Source of the DNA: Mycolicibacterium chubuense NBB4
GTDB lineage: Bacteria > Actinomycetota > Actinomycetes > Mycobacteriales > Mycobacteriaceae
Length of the DNA stretch: 64,000 bases
Assembly: GCF_000266905.1 (NCBI RefSeq)
Contig: NC_018027.1
Coordinates: 5,208,001 to 5,272,000, forward strand
Direction of reading: 5' to 3'
Position numbers and translations under genes: made by a program. The notes under the pieces are model-generated. The model searched no databases. It was not told the origin of the DNA and worked only from the letters and a program-made list of their open reading frames with translations. The number at the start of each line of letters is the position of its first letter. Position 1 is the first letter of the stretch. This document shows, piece after piece, positions 58,853 through 64,000 of this stretch.

Positions 58853-59787
58853 GGAGTTCCGTCCCGGAGGCGCTCCAGCCACGCCGCTGCCTCGTCCATC
58901 TCGGGCGGTGCGGCACCGGCCACGTCGCCGGTCGGCCACGAACCCAGGAAGCGCACGTCGGCACACCTGCGGTGCAGCGCGCGCAACGCTTCCGCGACGG
59001 AGTCGTCGTCGATGTGGCCGACGAAGTCGAGGAAGAACAGGTACGTGCCGAGTTCCGTTCGGGTGGGCCGGGATTCGATACGGGTCAGGTCGATGTCACG
59101 AACCGCCAACTCGGTCATCGCGGACACCAGGGCGCCGGGGACGTTGTCGAGCCGCAGCACCACCGAGGTCCGGTCCGCGCCCGTGCGTTTCGGCGGCGGC
59201 CCGGGCGGCCCGACCAGGACGAACCGGGTCCGGGCGTTGACCTCGTCGACCACGCCCTCGGCCAGCGCGTCGAGGCCGTGGTGCCGGGCGGCCAGGGCCG
59301 TGCTGACCGCGGCGTCGGCGCGTCCGGCCGCGACGTCCTGCGCCGCGGCGGCGTTCGAGTTCGCCGGTAGCAGTTGGGCATCGGGGAGGTGTTCGGCCAG
59401 CCAGCGCTTGACCTGCGCGGCCGCGACGGGGAAGGCGGCGACCGTGGCGACGTGCGCCAGGTCGGTACCGGGCCGCACGGCGATCGTGAAGGACACGTCG
59501 AGCGTCAACTCGGCATAGATCTGCAGGGGCGTTCCGGCGGCCAGGCTGTCCAGCGTCGGCGACACCGACCCGTCGATCGAGTTCTCGATCGGCACGCACG
59601 CGAAATCGGCGGCACCGGCACGCACGGCGGCCAGAGCGCCCACGGTGCTGTCGGTGGCGATGGGGGTGACTGCGGTCGCGCCGCCGTCCCGCGCCGGCGG
59701 GATCAAACCGTTGGTCTCCATCGCACGCAGGGCCGCTTCGGTGAACGTTCCCTCGGGGCCGAGGTAAGCGATGCCGGACACGGCCAC
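58849..59787 (-). CDS. pheA: Prephenate dehydratase
   Basis: This 312-residue enzyme converts prephenate to phenylpyruvate in phenylalanine synthesis. The dehydratase domain (about 1-190) reads YLGPEGTFTEAAL and IENSIDGSVSPTLD, with the catalytic TRF motif in NARTRFVLVG. A C-terminal ACT regulatory domain has the ESRPTR allosteric motif near 240. It is monofunctional, with no chorismate mutase part. GTG 59787 starts it, with the same run MAVSGIAYLGPEG expected for the family. It is divergent from the DUF2470 gene, with the IdeR box between them. Confidence 0.94.
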   Translation of the reverse strand: MAVSGIAYLGPEGTFTEAALRAMETNGLIPPARDGGATAVTPIATDSTVGALAAVRAGAADFACVPIENSIDGSVSPTLDSLAAGTPLQIYAELTLDVSFTIAVRPGTDLAHVATVAAFPVAAAQVKRWLAEHLPDAQLLPANSNAAAAQDVAAGRADAAVSTALAARHHGLDALAEGVVDEVNARTRFVLVGPPGPPPKRTGADRTSVVLRLDNVPGALVSAMTELAVRDIDLTRIESRPTRTELGTYLFFLDFVGHIDDDSVAEALRALHRRCADVRFLGSWPTGDVAGAAPPEMDEAAAWLERLRDGTP

Positions 59788-59856
59788 AGCCTAACGGTTC
59801 CGCGTGGTAATCCCGTTCCGCTGCGGGAAGGCCTTGCGCCGTACTCGTCCCGCGGA

Positions 59857-59875
59857 TTAACTTAGGCTCACCTTA
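59857..59875 (+). promoter_or_regulatory. IdeR iron box upstream of the DUF2470 gene
   Basis: The 19-base site at 59857-59875 matches 15 of 19 bases of the consensus iron box (inverted repeat of TTAGG with a central core), including an unbroken TTAGGCT core. It lies 19 bases before the start of the gene at 59895, where a bound IdeR would block transcription. The homologue Rv3839 is reported as IdeR-regulated (established knowledge). Confidence 0.75.
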
Positions 59876-59894
59876 CCAAGCGAAAGGGTCCCGG

Positions 59895-60695
59895 ATGACC
59901 TCTCCCCCACCGACCGCGGCCCCCACGACCGCCGAGCGGATCCGCAGCGCATGTGTGCGCGCCGGTGGCGCGATGATCGCCGCCGAAGGTCTCGAGCCGA
60001 CCCCGACGCCGGTGCATCATCTCCTCGGCGACGGATCGTTCGCCATCACCGTTCCCGCGGACGGAGCCGTGGCGTCCGCGGTGCTCTCCGCGGGCGCCGC
60101 CGGTGTGCAGGCCGTGCTGGAGATGACGGACTACGCGCCACTGCCGCTGCGTGAACCCGTGCGCTCACTGGTCTGGATCCAGGGCAGGCTGCGCGGCATC
60201 CCGCTGTGCGAGGTGGCCGCCCTGCTGGATCTCATCGCCAGTTCAGAGCCGAATCCCGCTCTGCTACAGGTGATTTCGAATCCACGACAGCCAGTCGACG
60301 AGGGCCGCCAGCTGCTGATGTGTCTCGAGATCGAGTCGGTGGTCGTCGCCGACGCGACCGGCGCCGAATCCGTGCCGCTCGGCGCGCTGCTCGACGCCGA
60401 TCCCGATCCGTTCTGCGCCATGGAGTCCTGCTGGCTCCAGCACCTGGAGTCCGCCCACCGCGAGGTCGTCGAGCGGCTGGCCGCGCGGCTTCCCGCGCCG
60501 CTGCGCCGCGGCCGGGTGCGACCGCTCGGCCTGGACCGCTACGGAGTCTGCCTTCGGGTCGAAGGCGACGACGGCGACCACGACGTGCGCCTGCCGTTCG
60601 CCCGGCCGGTCAGCGACGTCGCCGGCCTGAGCCAGGCGATCCGGGTGCTGATGGGGTGCCCGTTCCTCAACGGAATGCGAGCCCGTCGGGCCTGA
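59895..60695 (+). CDS. DUF2470 protein (Rv3839-type), probably iron-regulated
   Basis: This 266-residue cytoplasmic protein has a DUF2470-type (PPOX/haem-related split barrel) C-terminal part, whose conserved stretch reads GRVRPLGLDRYGVCLRVEGDDGDHDVRLPF. The N-terminal domain of about 190 residues is also barrel-like. The family is linked to haem or iron handling, and the activity is unproven. An IdeR box just upstream predicts repression when iron is plentiful. ATG 59895 has a weak GAAAGGG site. The Mtb gene is about 258 residues. Confidence 0.85.
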   Translation: MTSPPPTAAPTTAERIRSACVRAGGAMIAAEGLEPTPTPVHHLLGDGSFAITVPADGAVASAVLSAGAAGVQAVLEMTDYAPLPLREPVRSLVWIQGRLRGIPLCEVAALLDLIASSEPNPALLQVISNPRQPVDEGRQLLMCLEIESVVVADATGAESVPLGALLDADPDPFCAMESCWLQHLESAHREVVERLAARLPAPLRRGRVRPLGLDRYGVCLRVEGDDGDHDVRLPFARPVSDVAGLSQAIRVLMGCPFLNGMRARRA

Positions 60696-60719
60696 CCACG
60701 GGCGGCTACCGTAGCTGCG

Positions 60720-61487
60720 GTGACCGCGCCCGAAGAGTTTCTGACCGGCGCACAGCGCCGCACCGTGCGCATCGAGATCGCCGTCGTTCTGGCGGTGACG
60801 TTCGCGCTGAGTGCCTACACCGCGCTGCTCCGGCTGATCGAAGCCGTGCTCCTCGGGCTGTCCGGTCAGAAGGTGGCGCTCAACCCGCGCCGCTCGCCGT
60901 TCGACCTGATCGACCTGGGGCTGAACCTGGCGAGCCTGTTCCAGCTGCTGGCCTGGGGTGCCCTGGCGGTGTATCTGCTGTGGCGCGGCGGTGACGGGCC
61001 GGCCCGCATCGGCCTCGGGCGCATCGAGTGGCGCCGCGACGTCCTCGGCGGCATCGGCCTGGCAGCGCTCATCGGCGTCCCGGGACTGGCGCTCTACCAG
61101 GTTGCGCGGATCCTGGGCGTCAACGCCGCTGTGGAACCCGCCGAACTCAACGACACGTGGTGGCGCATCCCGGTGCTGCTGCTGATGTCGTTCGGCAACG
61201 GCTGGGCCGAAGAGGTCGTCGTCGTCGGATTCCTGCTGACCCGGCTGCGCCAGTTGCGGGTCAATCCGTGGGTGGCGCTGGCGGCTTCGAGCCTGCTGCG
61301 CGGCGTCTACCACCTCTATCAGGGCTTCGGCGCGGGACTGGGGAACCTTGCGATGGGACTGGTCTTCGGTTACGCCTGGCAGCGGACGGGGAGGCTGTGG
61401 CCGCTGATCATCGCGCACACGCTCATCGATGCCGTCGCGTTCGTCGGGTACTCGCTGTTGGCGGGGCATCTCGGCTGGTTGCACTAG
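60720..61487 (+). CDS. CPBP-family intramembrane metalloprotease
   Basis: This 255-residue membrane protein has about eight helices and the CPBP (Rce1/CAAX-protease-like) motifs: EE in GWAEEVVVVGFLLTRL, RxxxH in RGVYHLYQG, and a second H in AHTLIDAVAF. The mycobacterial substrate is unknown. GTG 60720 is preceded by a TACCGT hexamer (60707-60712) and has no ribosome site. In the M. tuberculosis interval Rv3839-Rv3842c I recall no such gene at this place. Confidence 0.87.
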   Translation: MTAPEEFLTGAQRRTVRIEIAVVLAVTFALSAYTALLRLIEAVLLGLSGQKVALNPRRSPFDLIDLGLNLASLFQLLAWGALAVYLLWRGGDGPARIGLGRIEWRRDVLGGIGLAALIGVPGLALYQVARILGVNAAVEPAELNDTWWRIPVLLLMSFGNGWAEEVVVVGFLLTRLRQLRVNPWVALAASSLLRGVYHLYQGFGAGLGNLAMGLVFGYAWQRTGRLWPLIIAHTLIDAVAFVGYSLLAGHLGWLH

Positions 61488-61517
61488 TTCCCGCCCGTGG
61501 GCGATTAGCCTTCAGCT

Positions 61518-62789
61518 GTGACCGGACACGCCCCGGACCGTCGCGAACCGCCGCAGGCTATCCGGCGCGACCCCAACTTCCAGCCGCCCCAGAGGCCGAG
61601 GCCCCCGAACCCGCCGACGCCGCCACGCCGGTCCCCGTACCCAGCTCCTCCCCCGCCGCCGCCTCCGCCGCCGAGGCGGCCTCCGGTGTCGCGGCGGCCC
61701 CCTCCGCCGCCGCATCGGTCGCCGGCACCACCGCCGGCAGCACCGCCTCCCTCGGCGAGGCCGCCCGCGGGCGCCCGCCGGCCGGTGGTTCCCCCTCCTC
61801 CTGCGCCGCCGCGGCGCAAGCCCCGGCGCGCTCGCCGCTGGCTGCGCATCTTCGCGGTGTGCCTGCTGCTCGTCTGCGCCGGGACCCTCGCCGTCGGCGT
61901 CTGGGTGGAGTCGACGCTCAAACGCATCCCTGCGTTCACCGCCTACGCCGACCGCCCGGCGCACGGGGCCGGGACCACGTGGCTGCTCGTCGGGTCCGAC
62001 AGCCGCAGCGACCTCACCCCCGACCAGCAGGCCGAACTCGCCACCGGAGGCGACCTCGGCAACAGCCGCACCGACACGATCCTGCTGGTCCACCTGCCGG
62101 GGCTCGGCTCGAGTGTTCCGGCGACGATGGTCTCGATCCCCCGCGACTCCTACGTGCCGATTCCCGGGCACGACAGCGACAAGATCAATGCGGCGTTCTC
62201 CCTCGGGGGTCCGGAGCTGCTCACCCAGACCGTCGAGGAGGCCACCGGGCTGCGCATCGACCACTACGCCGAGATCGGTTTCGGCGGATTCGCCAACCTC
62301 GTCGACGCGGTCGGCGGTGTCAGGGTGTGCCCGACCGAACCCATCTCCGACCCGCTCGCCGGCATCGACCTGCCCGCCGGTTGCCAGCACATCGACGGCC
62401 GCGAGGCGCTGGGCTTCGTGCGCAGTCGTGCCACCCCGCGCGCCGATCTGGACCGCATGGCCAATCAGCGCCGGTTCATGTCGACGCTGGTGCACCGGGC
62501 CGCCAGCCCGTCCGTACTGCTCAACCCGCTGCGCTGGTATCCGATGGCGCGCGCGGCGGCCGACACCGTGGCCGTCGACAACGGCGCGCACGTGTGGGAC
62601 CTGGCCCGGCTGGCGTGGGCGTTGCGCGGTGATCTGACGACCGTCACCGTGCCCATCGGTGAGCTCACCGAGAACGGCTCCGGCTCCATCGTGGAGTGGG
62701 ACAGCAACGCCGCGTCGCAGCTGTTCTCGGCGCTCGGCTCCGACTCGCCGATTCCTCAGCAGGTGCTCGACGCCGCCAACCCGCCGTGA
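61518..62789 (+). CDS. LytR-CpsA-Psr (LCP) family ligase
   Basis: This 423-residue LCP protein has a cytoplasmic Pro-rich N-terminus (about 20-105, very high Pro/Arg), one membrane helix (about 107-130), and an extracytoplasmic LCP domain. The domain has conserved LLVGSDSRSD, SRTDTILLVHL, VSIPRDSYVPIPGHDSDKINAAFSLGG and FVRSRATPRADLDRMANQRRFM. LCP enzymes transfer lipid-linked polymers such as arabinogalactan to peptidoglycan. No LytR_C domain follows. GTG 61518 is used, with a TAGCCT hexamer at 61506-61511 and no ribosome site. It corresponds in position to the short Rv3840 of M. tuberculosis but is full length. Confidence 0.9.
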   Translation: MTGHAPDRREPPQAIRRDPNFQPPQRPRPPNPPTPPRRSPYPAPPPPPPPPPRRPPVSRRPPPPPHRSPAPPPAAPPPSARPPAGARRPVVPPPPAPPRRKPRRARRWLRIFAVCLLLVCAGTLAVGVWVESTLKRIPAFTAYADRPAHGAGTTWLLVGSDSRSDLTPDQQAELATGGDLGNSRTDTILLVHLPGLGSSVPATMVSIPRDSYVPIPGHDSDKINAAFSLGGPELLTQTVEEATGLRIDHYAEIGFGGFANLVDAVGGVRVCPTEPISDPLAGIDLPAGCQHIDGREALGFVRSRATPRADLDRMANQRRFMSTLVHRAASPSVLLNPLRWYPMARAAADTVAVDNGAHVWDLARLAWALRGDLTTVTVPIGELTENGSGSIVEWDSNAASQLFSALGSDSPIPQQVLDAANPP

Positions 62790-62799
62790 CCGCGCCCCG

Positions 62800-63621
62800 T
62801 CAGTCCCGGTCGGCGCCGGTGAGGCCGTCCTGCAGCCACGCCTTCGTGCGGCCGGGATGATTCGTCGCGATCCAGGCGACACCGAGATCGCGGCAGTACT
62901 GCACGTCCTCGTAATGGTCGACGGTCCAGCAGTACAGCGCCCGGCCCTGCGCGGCGGCCCGGTCGACCAGCTCGGGATGCTCCCGCAGCGTCGCGATCGA
63001 CGGGCCGACCGCGGTCGCACCGACCGTCGTGGCGGCACCGCCTCCCAGGTAGCGCGACGTCTCGCCGAGCAGCACGGTCGGCAGCAGCGGCGCGGCACGA
63101 CGGATCCGCCACACCGCCGCCGCCGAGAACGACATCACCACGGCGCGCGACAGGTCGGCCGAGGCGGGCGACGCGACGCCGTACCGGTGCAGTAGTGCGA
63201 GCACCTTGTTCTCCACGAGCGCGCCGTAGCGCACCGGATGCTTGGTCTCGATGAACATCTTCACCGGCCGGTGCCAGTCCAGCACCATGGCGACCAGGTC
63301 GTCGAGCGTCAGCAGGCCGGTGTCGCCGTGGCTGCCGTCCGGCCGCCAGCTCGGATGCCAGGAGCCGTAGTCGAACGCCCGCAGCTGGTCCAGGGTCATC
63401 TCGCTGACCAGACCGGTTCCGGTCGACGTCCGGTCCAGCTTGCGGTCGTGCACACACACCAGGTGACCGTCGCGGGTCAGGCGGACGTCGCACTCCACCG
63501 CGTCGGCGCCTTCCTCGAGGGCGCGCTCGTAGGCGGCACGGGTGTGTTCCGGCCGGTCCGCCGAGGCGCCGCGGTGTGCCACCACGAAGGGGTGGCCGGC
63601 GGACACCTCACCGGAGCTCAT
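62800..63621 (-). CDS. Glycerophosphodiester phosphodiesterase (GlpQ1-like, Rv3842c-type)
   Basis: This 273-residue GDPD-family enzyme hydrolyses glycerophosphodiesters to glycerol-3-phosphate and an alcohol. Catalytic and metal residues are in VAHRGASADRPEHT, ECDVRLTRDGHLVCVHD and FIETKHPVRYG. No signal peptide is present with the ATG at 63621, so it appears cytoplasmic; a longer frame to 63657 is less likely. In M. tuberculosis bfrB lies between this gene and Rv3840; it is not seen here. The next gene upstream ends 4 bases away. Confidence 0.9.
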   Translation of the reverse strand: MSSGEVSAGHPFVVAHRGASADRPEHTRAAYERALEEGADAVECDVRLTRDGHLVCVHDRKLDRTSTGTGLVSEMTLDQLRAFDYGSWHPSWRPDGSHGDTGLLTLDDLVAMVLDWHRPVKMFIETKHPVRYGALVENKVLALLHRYGVASPASADLSRAVVMSFSAAAVWRIRRAAPLLPTVLLGETSRYLGGGAATTVGATAVGPSIATLREHPELVDRAAAQGRALYCWTVDHYEDVQYCRDLGVAWIATNHPGRTKAWLQDGLTGADRD

Positions 63622-63625
63622 ATCG

Positions 63626-64000
63626 CTATGCTGCCGGGTTCTGCCCCACGGGCTCAACCGAACGCGCGGCTTCGGTGTCGGTCTGCTCGCGACCGTCCTC
63701 GCGATCCGGTGCGTCGTCCCGTTGTCCGACGGCGGTGGAGACCATCACCCAGCGCTTGGACGGCCGCTGCACCGGCTGCCGCTCGAAGCCGAAGAACACC
63801 TGCAATGCCAGCAGCACGGCGGCGGCGCCGAACAGGTAAGCCACGATCGTCGTCACGGTGTTGTCGGCGATACCCTGCGGGTCGGTGGTGAAGCTGGTGG
63901 CGATCGAGAAGATCGACACTGCGGTGCCGGCCACCCAGACCAGCCACCACACCACGATCGGCCTGTGCAGCCATCTGGACCGGCCCTCGACCTCGGCCAG
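63626..64000 (-). CDS. Membrane protein, C-terminal part (Rv3843c-type, partial at window edge)
   Basis: The open frame runs off the right edge and ends at 63626. It encodes at least 124 residues: two hydrophobic segments (VVWWLVWVAGTAVSIFSIA and VTTIVAYLFGAAAVLLALQ), then a charged tail with QRPSKRW and an Asp/Glu-rich end. Position after glpQ1-like supports Rv3843c, a membrane protein of unknown function. The start is outside the window. Confidence 0.7.
   Translation of the reverse strand: MAEVEGRSRWLHRPIVVWWLVWVAGTAVSIFSIATSFTTDPQGIADNTVTTIVAYLFGAAAVLLALQVFFGFERQPVQRPSKRWVMVSTAVGQRDDAPDREDGREQTDTEAARSVEPVGQNPAA

Overview
The window is high-GC actinobacterial DNA carrying the core cell-wall (mycolyl-arabinogalactan) locus of a mycobacterium. 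Gene order largely follows the M. tuberculosis interval Rv3777-Rv3843c, but the sulfolipid locus is absent and several accessory genes differ. This points to a fast-growing, Mycolicibacterium-like species. Species assignment is inference from gene content and from protein similarity judged by eye; no search was run.

Layout. Bases 1-6775 hold the end of a quinone oxidoreductase gene, a PLP enzyme, a polytopic membrane protein of the Rv3779 type, the proteasome activator Bpa, and the galactan-initiation and export set Wzt-GlfT1-Wzm. Bases 6780-10128 are a small accessory block not found at this place in M. tuberculosis: two flavin or F420 split-barrel proteins, an AhpD-like protein, a frameshifted MocR-type regulator and a small secreted protein. 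Bases 10207-24597 are the arabinan block GtrA-DprE1-DprE2-AftA-EmbC-EmbA-EmbB, all on the plus strand. Bases 24713-26965 hold a transmembrane Ser/Thr kinase paired with a DUF4331 protein. Bases 27043-46774 are on the minus strand: mycolic acid condensation (FadD32-Pks13-AccD4), a Culp6-type cutinase, a DUF732 lipoprotein, MPT51 and antigen 85A, then AftB-UbiA-PAP2-GlfT2-Glf. Bases 46986-64000 hold Erp, a peptidoglycan amidase, a HAD phosphatase, two PlsC acyltransferases, a Rieske/metallo-beta-lactamase-fold protein, SerRS, a septum-formation-type protein, a small metallopeptidase, prephenate dehydratase, an IdeR-box DUF2470 gene, a CPBP protease, an LCP ligase and a GDPD enzyme.

How the genes work together. 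Glf makes UDP-galactofuranose, and GlfT1 and GlfT2 build the galactan, which Wzm-Wzt exports. UbiA, the PAP2 protein and DprE1/DprE2 make decaprenyl-phosphoryl-arabinose, with GtrA assisting. AftA, EmbA/B/C and AftB polymerise arabinan from that donor. FadD32, AccD4 and Pks13 make mycolic acids, and the antigen 85 family transfers them to the arabinan. LCP proteins attach arabinogalactan to peptidoglycan.

No tRNA, rRNA, CRISPR array, insertion sequence or prophage was seen, and no gene-free stretch exceeds 300 bases. Most of the window is well-known biology. The items most worth a second look are the kinase/DUF4331 pair beside embB, the MocR frameshift, in-frame tandem repeats in AftA and Pks13, an unusual long inverted repeat after embB, a small eight-cysteine protein, and a recurring leaderless-promoter pattern.
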